Shown here piece after piece: positions 49,218 to 61,222 of a stretch of DNA of 64,000 nucleotides. The position numbers and the translations under genes are program-made. The notes below the pieces were generated by a model. It saw nothing but the letters and a program-made list of their open reading frames with translations. It had not been told where the DNA came from and did no database searches. This DNA comes from Diprion similis (lineage: Eukaryota; Arthropoda; Insecta; Hymenoptera; Diprionidae): assembly GCF_021155765.1 (NCBI RefSeq), contig NC_060116.1:7688001-7752000 (forward strand). Reading direction: 5' to 3'. Numbering within the stretch: the first letter of the stretch is position 1; the number at the start of each line of letters is the position of its first letter.

Positions 49218-51180
49218 CCGTGAGACAGATAGTCCGTTGAAAAGCAGTGAAAAATGATGGGAGAATTCGGTGCCTCGTAACGTGGCAAAAGCAATAATAC
49301 TTTTCCGAGTGAGTCGTCGATGGGGGTCGCAAAACCGTTCGCAAATTCGTTTTAAATTTCGCGACGAAACCCTCGTCACTTGCTGTCAGCCTAGCGAAAG
49401 GTAACGATGCAAAAGCTTCGCACCATGTGTACATGTATTACATACATATCTATATATGTATATGTATATACATAGGACAGTGAATTGACAAGATGCAAAG
49501 AGAAGACGCGAAGGAATGAGAACGCACAGTAATGGCTTCTGTCGGGGTTCCTTTATCAGCAGAGCGCGATCTTTGCACCTCGTTAGGCCAACGACGTTCT
49601 CTTCAGGGTCGTCATTTTCAACTGGTGTAGCATAACAAGTAGGCCACTTGACCAATCCCGAGCGTGGTTATACGTGAATCGGCTAATCGCTCACCTGAAT
49701 CGGATCTCTTTCTTCCGATTCATTGAATAATTCATACCAATCGATATCTTGACATTGAACATTTACCGCGGACAACATCGGCTAGCAACACCTCTGGGTT
49801 TGTTGAATTGACATAAATTTTCGCTCATCTGATCCTGTTTTTGATGACCACTGCACCAATCAATTCAATTATCAATATTACGATTGAATTTTTTGCAACA
49901 CTACCTGTGTTTAATTACATTATCAGATTGAACTAGAGTTCATTCGAAGCACCCAAGCTACTCGATTTACTTCGATTGTAACACGTCTACAAATAAAAGA
50001 GTAAGAAAAAAATATATAAACAAGGTACTTTGTAACTTGTACAACTCGGCTAAGATGAGAGCGGTGAAACTTAATTAAAAAGGCTAATTGTAGAGAGCTT
50101 GGGAAAGTTCTAGCTGTGGAGGTGTGCATCTATGTATGTATACGTACAAAGGCAAGCTATTTTGCAAGCCAAATAATCGGGGACAAAATAGTTGTATAGT
50201 GAATTCTGCCTACGTATAGGTACATGTACCTTATAGCGGTGTTTTAATCCAAAAGAAGAACCGAGCAACGGTTCCCTCCTACGAAACCTGATTGCATTGC
50301 ATTGTAATCTTAGTTTTTACAGTATCCCCCGAATCCCCGTCCCCTCCGCGAAGCGACTAGATGAGTCTGCCGTAGTGTGTGTATAAAACCGGAGGACGAA
50401 AAGGGGCGGCGGTGTACATTATCGAGGTCAGAGGTCGCTACACGTCGAAGCAAAGCTCCAGCTCCTGAGGCTTGAACCTCGAGTCGCATAGAACGCCGGG
50501 AGTTCACCGCTTAGAAAGATTAGTGTAAGTTAAACCCGGTTGATACTGGCCTAACGCGAAGTCTCGGACCGTTTGAGCGCGGATGAAATGGTTGGAATTG
50601 TTCGAACGCCACCCCAGCTTGACTGTCCGGACCCTTGAACCCCGAATCCGTTGGCTTCCGGGTGAAGAGGAGAGAAAAAAATCCTTGTATTCTTCGCGCG
50701 ACGCTTCTCTTCATCGTGCATCTCTCACCTCGGCTATACGACAACGAGCTATTAGGATCAGACTGTACCAGAAGATTAAACCACGAGGATGCTTCTGAAT
50801 AGTGATAAAAAGTTGAAAAGATTCGCCAATTTCTTACTCATGGATCAGAAATTATACTGTCTATGGTCGACAAGGTTACACTCTAGAGGAGAGTAGAATT
50901 CCACAAGTCACTTTACATGTGAATGAATATTGTATCCGTTCGCATGTGGTACGGTAGCTTAGTACGTAGTATTATTCGAGTAAAAAATTAATATCGAAGA
51001 AGCGCGCATGAAGTTTTTTATATCCACTCTAGAAGTAAGATTCAAGTGGCTTCTTAAGCCAATGTAACTTTCGAGGTGAAGGAAGAGGCCAAGTTAACGC
51101 TTCCGTTTCATCGTTAAGTACCAATAAGCGAGACTCTCCCTATACAGTGTAAGGCCGCTTGCGCGTGAGCAGCAATTAAT

Positions 51181-54100
51181 TACCCATGGAAGGCTTTCAA
51201 ATCAACTGTCGTGACTCTGCACTATCCACTCCGTCAACGGTTAAAGGGCAAAGGTGCAGAGAGAGCCGAAGAAGGGAAGGAGAGAAGTTTGACGGGTGTC
51301 GACGTTGGGACGACAGACGACCCGGTGTCGACGCAGTCATTAAAACGTCTTCTCCGACGTCATCCCAACTTCCGTGTGGCGAGCCACCCGCGCCACAGAT
51401 ATTCCCCTCTCCTTCCACCCCCCTCGGCCTCTTTCGCATTCCGCAACGCTTGGACACCTCAAACGGAGTCTTCCGCGAACGCGGTTCGGTCATTAACTAC
51501 CTTATTCCCTTGGTATACGTGCAGCTCTTCGATCGAACAAACCTGAACAGCTTCATCCCTCCGCGTGCCTCGATAAATCATTCTACTCAATTTTAACCCC
51601 ACCGCAGATTCAGGCGTCCATAGGCTTGACGCGTTGCCACGTAATACGGGGTGTAGGAATTGGTTCCGGGTTCCGGGTCCAGGATTCTGGCATCGGCTTG
51701 GTTAATTCGACTCATTTTTAACCGGAAATTGTTTCTGTAAAAACCGATCGAGCATGTCCATTTCGTAATACAACTCCCGCGATGCTGAAGGTCGAAAATA
51801 GCGATGGTCATCACGCGGACAAAAGCCCTTGTCGAAGGCATCTCGCCCCTACTTAGTTGCTCCTTTTTCGTTGTTGTACAAATACTAACACACTGATTTC
51901 CAACAACGCGGATAGTTTGAATGTGCTTGATGATGTTACTGTCCTAACGCATTTTGGCGAGTAACCATTTTATACACGAAGGATAACGTAGGTCGAAACG
52001 ATTAACAAGACTTGTATTATTTTGAGTCGAACTTCGTGTTCGTGCTCGAAAGCAGATTGAAACTATCAAGTGTATCTATAGATGTGACTTGGTATATAAT
52101 TGTAAATTACGACAACATGAAGGAGTTGAAAAAGGTCGACTCGTTCCGCAGTTCTTACTTAACATAACGCAGGCTTCAATAACAGTTCTTCAGGTTCTCA
52201 TTCGTTGATCGAGGTTGTCACAAGATTTAACTTTCAAACCGTTTGTCTTCCATTCTTTGATGTGATACACGTGCTTTATTCAAATTCTACATGGATTCAA
52301 AAAGCTTTGACCGCGGATATATGGTTAAAAACGATTGCCCCGTAAAATTTGCACAATCATATAATTTCATCAAGGTTTAAATAAAATTTAAATGTAAAGT
52401 ACAACAACACGAGTCAAAGCAATTCATGACGCGTAAAAAATCTCTTACTCCAGAGAGCAAGAGAGTAAAGGAAGAAAAAATAGAAACATAAAATTCAAAA
52501 CTATAATCCTCCATGAATTCACAGACGCTTAATCAAATCCCTCGACTTTCCCTGGCTTCGAAGTCATTCATGAGAACCCCACATGATCAGTTATATCCTT
52601 AGACAGGGATATCTACCGTTGGACGATATTTAATTGGAATCATCCCGTGACATCGGAGGCCAGGCTACAGTATCCCCTTTCACTTGGCTCATAAGCAGCT
52701 TTAATCCCGACGTTGAGCCGCGTGTTCTCATCAGGGCGCAGAATGCGTCAAGTGACGTATATCAGGGGGCATGCGACGGGTGCCATTATCTCGTTAGGGT
52801 GGTCACGTCTTCCCGAGGTGGCTTGCCAGCCCGTCACTCTCCCGTGTCCCGGGGCTGCTTCCCGAGCCCCCGAGCCCCACCCCAAGCGCTCAAGCCACGA
52901 CGCCGGTTCCTGCGAAGCCCGTAATAATTTCCCAAGACTCGCGCAAGACAGTGCCGGCCAGCCGCTCGAGAAGGCTCAGAGAGTATTTACCCTCAGTTCG
53001 TAATGGAGGGTAAAGTTTGTACTGAAGGCTCGGTTTATTCCGAAATATTTCAAATTATGTGTCGCTGGTTGTATTGGTCCTGGTTTAAACCGTTCTTTCG
53101 TTCTCCTGGTTCTCGGTTTTTTTTGGGGTGCACGGAGGGTGGGACAAGGGGGGTATATACACCGCCAGCGGGGATTGCCTGCCTCGTTAATATACACATT
53201 AAGGTCGCCGAGAGAAAAACGGTTTGACAATGCGCGTTGGGGTTCCCTTAGAACGAATTATCGGACTCGCAAAGTCATTTGTTATCCATACCCGAAGAGG
53301 CGGTCAACCAACTGAGTGCATATTTTATGCGCACAATAGTTCAACTGACTATAGCTATGATAAAAATCGACACGTTTATCACGTCGAACTGAGACGCGGC
53401 CGTTACGTGTCGTATAGCCAACGGCATATCGCGGGAATCGAGCGTGTGATTTGATCAAGTTTGCCCGCGGTGTACCAATTAGAAGCGGAGGATTGATAGG
53501 CCATAACTAATTGATCGGCTAATCGACTAACCTGTGCTCTTTGCCGTCGGTGACGCCAACGCTGAGCCTGACCCCGTTCCCTGCAGTGCTTCAGCTCGGA
53601 GAAGTTGCGTTACTCCTAGCACCGCTAGGGCGACGTTCAGCAGACTCATTCCAATCATTCTTACTCGTCCATGTTCAGTCCTGAAAGCAAAATTATCACC
53701 TTTGTAAAATTCGTCGATATTTTCGTTGACAATTCATATGAACATCGCTAAATTCTTTACTCCGGGTTCTTTGGTTCTCTCAAAAAATTTGCTCAAACGG
53801 TAGAAACACCTCAAGATGAACCTATACGAGACACCAATACAGCATGGGAGAATAACTATCGACCGGGGTTCTAAATCAGCGACATATACGTATCTAGTCA
53901 TCCCTTTGTCCATGTATCTGGAATAGCAATTCGCGTCGCGAATAAAGAGGAACTTTCGAGTTGGCAATCAGTTATTACCGAGTAATGTCTGCGACGTGTT
54001 CGAACAAGTGAAGGGATGTTCACATACATTCAGTCAAGAGATATTGTAATACGTTGGCGGATGGAAAAGGTTTGAGAGGATAATAACCGGGACGATTGTC

Positions 54101-55390
54101 AGTGGTGAAATTGCATCAGAATTGGTAGCGTTGTTTTCCGGTTGATTAAGTAATTCGATAATCATTTCGTTAACGCATAACGGTTTATACCAACCAACGT
54201 TCGTGCGGCTAGCGATCGATGCGTATAATAATATAATCGCATCTGCGCAAATACAAGTTGTGTGAACCTTTTCACAACGATTGCAAAAAGAGAAAACAAC
54301 AAAAGAAACAACACCGCAAACCGTCAAAGAAAATGGAAAGAAGAAACGAGGGCTATGGAATCGACGTAAAAGAGTTATGCAGAATTCAAACTTATTTCAG
54401 GGGTAGGTAAGTATGGCACACCACCATAGCGGGTAAAGGTTCGATGGCTGACGTTGTAGAGCCGGAGGAAATGAGGTTGTAGAAATTTTTATTTCTCTAT
54501 TGTTAACGTTCGTCCTTTCCCTTTTTTCTCTTTTGTTTCCTTCTTTTCCAGCCCGAAGGGTACCAGAGGTGAACCTCACTCGACCATAGCCGGTTCGCCG
54601 CGTTATGTAATGGCTCTGTTATCCTGCACCATGCGGATCGTACAAGTGAACCCAAAATTCGTTTCTCCTTTCCTTTGCTCTCTATATTCTGCTCTCTCTC
54701 CCACCCCTTCCTTTTACCTAACCACCGATGACTCAGGTATGTGTGTATCAGTCGCGCGGAAAATTCGGACTTATTTCGTTCCACTTGGACGCCGGAATTG
54801 GGCCTGCAGGCTGATGCCGGAGACCCTCGTCTCATCCTCATTCTTTCATTCACCCGAAGACGCCAGGGTGAATACCGTATCGGAGAGACTCAGTTCTTGG
54901 GTTTAATAGGATTACGAAATTCACTCCGCGCTGGTGTTCCGTCACGAATCGGCAAGCCCCCAATAAGATTACGAGCAATTTGCATCGCGACAGTTGGCTG
55001 GAGCTTCGCGTCTTCCCTCTTCTCCTCCCTCTCTCTTTACCCTACGCGACCACCTGGGGAAAGTAAGCTCGACGTGACGTCACAAAGTTCCAACTTCCAA
55101 AACGACGTCATATTTCACTTCCCCCTCTCACTCCTTTGACTCTCCGCGAGGCTTTTCGCGGTTCAAGACTCCGCGCCACGCTCGCGCAGTTGCGGAAAGT
55201 ATCTACCTTGAAGACGGAAATGGTAGTAAGAAAAACTCCTCCATTTATTTAGTCAAATTAAACAACTCCGTTTACTACGGAATCTAAACCTCAGCAAAAA
55301 GAAGACTCGAATTTCGGAGATTTATTAATACATACAGTATACGGGTTACAGATGGCATGCGGTTTCTTCGATTTTGCAATATCATCGCAC
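51181..55390. other. GC-rich islands, no gene recognised
   Basis: Two patches (51,186-51,540 and 52,640-53,000) are clearly GC-richer than the rest of the window and open in several frames, but no frame shows a known motif or family-like sequence. They may be regulatory or 5' UTR-type islands. The frames at 54,741-55,139 are likewise unassigned. Confidence 0.4.
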
Positions 55391-55392
55391 GT

Positions 55393-55664
55393 GTGTACAC
55401 TAGGGTGTTCCTTATTTAAAGCGCTGAAGAATGTTTGCCGCCCCATCCCCCAAATCAACTTCAAATAATTAAAAAACAATTACCTAATTTCTCCAGATTT
55501 TTACCTCAATTCTAAGATTGTCCGCTTTGCGATCCAAGTTTCTTATGGAAAAAACATGGGAAAAACTTAGGCAATTGTTTTCGAATTATTTGAAGTTGAT
55601 TTGGAGGGGGTTGGGGCGGCAAAAATTCGTCAACACCCCAAATAAGTGACACCCAAGTGTACAC
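55393..55664. repeat. MITE-like element with ~100-bp terminal inverted repeats
   Basis: The ends read GTGTACACTAGGGTGTTCC on the left and, on the opposite strand, GTGTACACTTGGGTGTCAC. Pairing continues through CTTATTT, TTTGCCGCCCCA, CAAATCAACTTCAAATAATT and CAATTACCTAA for about 100 bases per arm, with small gaps, around a centre near 55,500-55,560. Total length is 272 bases, with no coding capacity. The palindromic GTGTACAC at each end obscures any target-site duplication. Confidence 0.8.
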
Positions 55665-57060
55665 CTATGTCCAATAAATACACGTCGACATCCCTCCTAA
55701 ATAACAGAGGTGAGTATGCTGATTGCACGCAAGCCTCTCAACATCGTTCTCTAAGATTTTCCCGACAGCGTAACCCGGAAGAAATTTTAGGAAACGTATT
55801 TTCTCTCTCAAGAATCCGAAGGACTTGAAGTTACCTGCTGTTATAACCTGCAACTTCTCAAAAGCATCTTTCTAACAAATGCTCAAAAGCTACGTGACGT
55901 TCACGCTATATCTTACGGTTCTACACACAATTCCACAAGACCGAGTATGAGGGGGTCCGATGAAGACATTAAACGCCCACGTCCCTCCTAGGCTAAATCA
56001 CAAAATTGAACTCTAGCTGAATAAGGAGTAATACTAAATGAGATTACACGTTACCACCTAACTGTCTCAATAATTGGTAATTTACAATTTTACAAAAATT
56101 TTCGACTACCAAAGTGTGAACTGCTCTCACAAGACGCAAGCTTACATTTGAGAGAGTCAGATTTGCATGGTGCACTACATGGAGACGATTGGACACCGTC
56201 CATTTTTCATTCTATTCACCTTCGCCCTCGAGAATAAGTTGCAGGTGAGGATGAATCGACCCCCATTTAATACCCGTCGACCACGAGGACCTTCGATGCA
56301 ATTGTTCAACTGCAAGCGTCGCTTAACGCCAAGCAAGCTAACCTAAGACGTCGCGACGCCGGCGGTGCTTTAACAGAGCCGATAAGCCCTGCAGGAGAAA
56401 GTAAGTGTTGGTAAATCTATTTCAAATACGATGTATCTTACAATCGGCAGACCATTTTTTATGTATTCACAATTTTTTGTTTTCGTAAAATACCGTATTG
56501 ATTTCTGATGAATCAGCCCCCGTTATGAAATTGTAAATAAATAAATAAAGACAGCGGAATGTAGATTTCATGGGTCAGCTTTATCAGAAGCTTATTTTCT
56601 CCTGTCAACCCGAACGCAAGAACGTATTACACATCACTGCATGAGGCAAGAAATTTGTTAACTGTGGGAAAAATCGTGGTCGTCTGATAGTATGGTGAAA
56701 TTGATTATTCAAACAATGGCGATTACGGCAGTGGCTTACTAACTCACGATAACATGTCGTTTAAATTGTGAGAACAAAAAAATTTCCGAGTAACATTTAA
56801 TTGTGTGGAACAGGAAGGATTATTTTGTTATCTCCACCAGGGAGGTCACTCAATAGAGAGAAAACGCCACAGTCTGCGCATAATGTGTATATTTCGTATA
56901 TATATGTATTGTAGACGAGAGGTAGGTCTGCAGCAAGCAGCAACAGCATAGCAGCAGAGTCGGAAGAACGAAACACCCCATAGTCGTTTCCTTCTTTTCC
57001 GGCAAATTAAAAAGCGCGTAATTGCTTTTTCACCGCGGAGAAATGTAAATCCTTGTACAA
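55665..57060. other. No gene recognised
   Basis: Spacer with mixed composition. An AAATAAATAAATAA run is at about 56,534-56,547. No credible exon. Confidence 0.45.
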
Positions 57061-57069
57061 AGAGAAGGG

Positions 57070-57102
57070 GAGAGAGGGAGAGAGAGAGAGAGAGAGAGAG
57101 AG
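57070..57102. repeat. (GA)n microsatellite
   Basis: GAGAGAGGGAGAGAG... run of about 33 bases, followed about 12 bases later by TATAAAAAG. See the finding on a possible GAGA/TATA promoter. Confidence 0.85.
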
Positions 57103-57125
57103 TGAGCAGAGTCGTATAAAAAGTG

Positions 57126-58140
57126 AAAGACAAAACTCAAGTTACGGGGCAACCGCAACGTGGTGGGCGTGCAGCTGCTGGAGGAGCGAAGTTACGGTGG
57201 TGCGATTTTCTCGCTCGAGCGTATTGCCCGCGACGGTGGTGGCCCGTAATTATTAAATTTTCCCGAAAAGCTACGCGTGTATTTAATCTGGAAAGTGCGT
57301 CGTTACAGCAATCCAGTTTGAAACAAAACCGGGACCAGCGTCTGCGTCAAGACGTTGACAGTGTAATTGATAGAGTGTGTGAGGTATCGAAAGAGAGAAA
57401 GAGAGAGAGAGTTGACGAAACCAAAAAAAGGATCGCTATATTAATTTCCTTTTGTCATCGAAGGTACACCGTCTCGACCGATCATTAAAATCACGAATAT
57501 ATGAAATAAAAATCTTACAAGAGTTTCTGAGAGGCGAACGATGGATAGTACCTGGGTGCCAAAGATTCGGAGGCGAGTGTCAAAGCGCGGATGAAAATCA
57601 GACGAGAAAATAAACGAAGAATAAGAAATAGTTTCGAACAGTAACGGAGAAGGCAGATATATATTTATATTGTAACGATCTCGCGTTACGGAATAAAATA
57701 ACGAGTTTTTGAGCGTAAATAAATGATCCAACAGTCACAAATAAATTAATCAGTGGAAAATGTTTTTATTGGCGCAACGTGTTTTCGTGTACAAGTCACA
57801 AACAATACTGTTTTTCAATAATACTGGTTGACACAGTAACCTTATTCCTTTTTGCGACATATGAAAGCTCTCGTATTCTTCTATCTGTGATAACTATGAT
57901 AACTACTAGATTAGAACGAAGGCAAAACGGGTGATTTCATCCTATGTACTATATACATATAAGTATGAGCGAGAATAGAATAGAATTGAATTTTATTACC
58001 AATGGACAGTGTCCCGTAGGTGGTATCACATAATTTAGTTAGGAAAACATTCAAGAAAAAAGGAAAATCACAATTAATATCAGTGTAAATAATACGGAGT
58101 GAGATATTACGAAAGAAGAGAGAAAATAAATTTAAAATAA

Positions 58141-58142
<2 letters not shown>
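57126..58142. other. No gene recognised between the two GA repeats
   Basis: The stretch 57,130-57,260 is GC-richer than its surroundings and could be transcribed, but no frame resembles a known family. The remainder is AT-rich. Confidence 0.4.

Positions 58143-58187
<45 letters not shown>
58143..58187. repeat. (GA)n microsatellite, about 45 bases
   Basis: An uninterrupted GA dinucleotide run, continuing imperfectly to about 58,209. It produces a false LSLSLS-type reading frame on the minus strand. Confidence 0.95.
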
Positions 58188-58192
<5 letters not shown>

Positions 58193-58478
58193 TGAGAGTG
58201 AGAGAGAAGAAGTGCTAAAAAGGTAGGGTGCGCTAAACGGACCCGCTGTATCTTTCAACTCTACTGAATAGGACATTGCTCCGGGGGTACTTGGTCGAAG
58301 ATATTCACGTGAAATATTCACGGAAAACAGACTCTCGCTTCGAAGGAAGACCTCCTTTCACAGGACACCCGTGAGAAATATATTTTGCACGTTGTAAGAT
58401 TTTTATGTTTTTTACAAATATCCGTACACAGCAAAGCTTTTTTCTCATTTGCCGACCCCTAATTCCTAAAGATCGAAA

Positions 58479-58499
58479 TTATTTATTTATTTATTTATT
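58479..58499. repeat. (TTTA)n microsatellite
   Basis: About five consecutive TTTA units. Confidence 0.9.
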
Positions 58500-60892
58500 C
58501 TTGTTACCCACAGAAATAATTTTATACGGAATCGTGAACGCGCTCAGCTTCAGAATACTGATTCACGCGGTTAAATAGGTTGTATGATCTTCACCGAACG
58601 AAAATTGATGCTGCCTACAGAGGGTGGGTTAAGTTTATCCAGCATTCAAAAATTATCCTTTGAACGCGAGCTGAATTCGGTTTCCAGATTTTGGTAGACT
58701 ACGGATTAGGCTTAACGAGTCGATCGATAATGCGGTGTATTAGAATGAGCTTCGACGATTCAGGTTTTAAAAGGCTATCGCCGGGAGGCTCGATTCCCCT
58801 AATTTTCCGGTTGTTTACCGTAAGCCAAGCTGGACTCAGTGGCTTCTCCCTTGCCTATTTCCTATTCGCTTATTTCTCCTTTTCTACTCTTAGTTCTTTT
58901 TCTTCCTCTCCTCGAAGGCAATTAGAAAGCAAAAGAAGAATGGGACTCCCGATCCGAGCGCGGAACGATCCTAGAAAAGCTTTGCTGAAACCGAATGAGC
59001 TTCGAGAACGATCATCGACCCTGAGTTCGCAGATTTGCGATTGTCTACGCCGCGTGGACGGCTGCAGAAACGTCGCGAAACGACGCTAGGTATCCTGAGG
59101 GATGACAGTAGCTAGGCCTTAATCTAAGGAGAAAATCTGCAGCACTATCCATCTTCAGCTTATCGATCAGTTTTACAACGTCGAGGGCAAATGTTCCTAC
59201 AATCTATCGAAGAATTAATGAACCCTAGAACATGCTCGAGCAATTTCAACGCAACATTATACAACAGCTGTTACTACACACACATTTTTTACTACGATTA
59301 TGTATAAGATCGCAAACTGTCATGTAGATGGATAGTGATTTTTTCACTCTCTTTTAGCAGTATGTAACGCGGAAGCGTGCAATCTATTCATCGCGAACAC
59401 AAGGAGTTTCAACGCCGCCGGGCTTTGGGTACCTGCGTATACCGTCAGGATTGCGAATAGCGCTCAGAAAAAAAAAGGAAAAAACTTGTAACATTTTTCG
59501 CTCCATTAGTTCTCTCGGGACGATAGCTGGGTGATAAATTGGTGGTTGTGCGTCGGATTTTATCTCACTGCGTACCTACGAATAGTAAAGTATTTGAGTT
59601 CATAGCGAAACGGTTGCCACTGCAAAAAGCTTTTCACCATTCGGTTCCTCCTGCGCCGTTTCTAAGTGTATGAACGTACGTATATGGTTCAATGAATCGC
59701 GGTTTTTACCATTTTGTGGTAGCCGGTAATTTGGTCTTTATTTTTATTTTTTTTTTGTTCTAATTATCGAATACCTAACCGCTGCATATTCATTCGTAGA
59801 AAAAAAGTGAAGGGCAGATTCCCTAATAAAGTTTCAAATTGTATAGAATTTTTTTTTTTTCCTAATTCTGCCAACTGATTTCCGATTATACATTTATTTC
59901 GATTTAGCATGCATGCAGGAACGACATAAGAATATGTTCGAGATGCAGATTTATCAGTCGAATTAACCATCATTTGTACTTCTTAACACAGAAACTTTTG
60001 AGTCAATATTAGATGCATATTTTTTCTAATAATGATTTCATAGACGTTAAACAAATATCGAGTAACCGAAATTTTAACAAAGAAATTAAAGCCACGCTCT
60101 CAAATATTTTATTTTTCTTTGAATTTTCAATTGTGGTAAATTGTATTCAGCAACTCAACTTCTATTGATACAATAGATATTTATACATTATTTATGGATT
60201 TAGGTATATTGTTCTCAATTTGACTTGCTCCAGATTGCTTTTCCCTTCATTTTAATTCACGTTTTCGTTTGTACTTCCAACAGTATATATTGTAATTCTG
60301 TGCCTCATCTTGAGCGAATTTTAATTTGTTTCGGACGAAAATAAATAAAAGAAGTAAAATATACGATTAAACGTAGAAGAAACGGGGAACAAAAAACCTC
60401 GTTTAATCACGAACCGATCTTTCTCTTTTACTTGCGTTAGTCAAATTTGAGATGGACAAATTAATCGAATAATGTGCAGATTTCATGGATGTTTTTTTCT
60501 TGTTGAAGCTTACGAAAGAAATTGGAGAATGAAAAAAATCGTAGTTTAATAGCGGAAAACATTATTTTAATCAGACCATTTAAAGTCCTTATAATTCCTC
60601 GGAAATTGACGAAGATGAAATAATTTTTCCGTCATTTCACGTGTCAGGAAACTAGGATTGTTGCAACGTCCGCGGAATATGCAGCAAAACGAGGTAAACG
60701 TGCACATCATTGTGCTTCGACTGATCATTATCAATATTACATAAATGTTCATTACAGCATTCCATAAAACGAGAGAGCAATCAGCAAACAATTTGAAATT
60801 GCGGAAAATACCCGTACATATATATAATATGCTGAGTTAGGTAACGGAAGAGAAGAAAAATAAACGAATCCATATAATTTCATTATTTGCAG
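58500..60892. other. No gene recognised
   Basis: The 132-codon frame at 58,691-59,089 has a hydrophobic patch and a basic tail but no recognisable domain or splice context, so I do not call it. From 59,700 onward the sequence is AT-rich with T and A homopolymers. Confidence 0.4.
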
Positions 60893-60940
60893 AAACGTGC
60901 TGAGGGCGCCTAGTGAAATTCTTTTGAAGTGATTTAAAGA

Positions 60941-61222
60941 ATGGTGAGTACCAAGCAAACACCGTTTAATGTGTTTGTGTTTGCTTTTGTGCTTCATATT
61001 TGCATTCGAACTATTCTATCCCCTATTCCGGAACTGGTGCTCGCGCAGGATTATCCGGCAATCAATTTTAATTATATCCACATCTGCCCACCAATGCCAG
61101 TATATATTCAAATGCCAAAGACGGCGGTTGATTCGTCAGATCAATTGTCGCAGTCACATCGAATCACAGATATTTTGGCCGCTATAATATTATCGTATAG
61201 CCTCATAATGCTGCGAGAATAA
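60941..61222 (+). CDS. Possible small secreted or membrane protein (93 aa)
   Basis: An ATG-started frame of 93 codons. The N-terminus has a hydrophobic stretch, FNVFVFAFVLHICIRTIL, followed by a plausible signal-peptidase region near LVLAQDYP. The middle is Pro/Tyr-rich (ICPPMPVYIQMPK). The C-terminus has a second hydrophobic stretch, ITDILAAIILSYSLIML, which could be a membrane anchor or GPI-type signal. An acceptor-like TTCATTATTTGCAG ends at about 60,892, so the frame could lie in a terminal exon after a 5' UTR intron. The ATG is followed by GTGAGTA, which could instead be a splice donor and would make this frame intronic. No homologue recognised; could be chance. Confidence 0.3.
   Translation: MVSTKQTPFNVFVFAFVLHICIRTILSPIPELVLAQDYPAINFNYIHICPPMPVYIQMPKTAVDSSDQLSQSHRITDILAAIILSYSLIMLRE

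Larger units (their letters stand above)
46601..51180. other. Noncoding region with GC-richer patches
   Basis: No gene recognised. The plus strand is purine-rich at 47,550-48,080. A perfect 10-bp GC stem-loop lies at 48,148-48,176, a 24-base A run at 49,194-49,217, and TATGTA repeats at 49,437-49,475. The frames at 49,075-49,434 are generated by the A run. Confidence 0.45.

Noticed and set aside
57911-58321. 136-codon minus-strand frame with a long Leu-Ser repeat
   Set aside because: It is the translation of the GA dinucleotide microsatellite, not a protein-coding gene.
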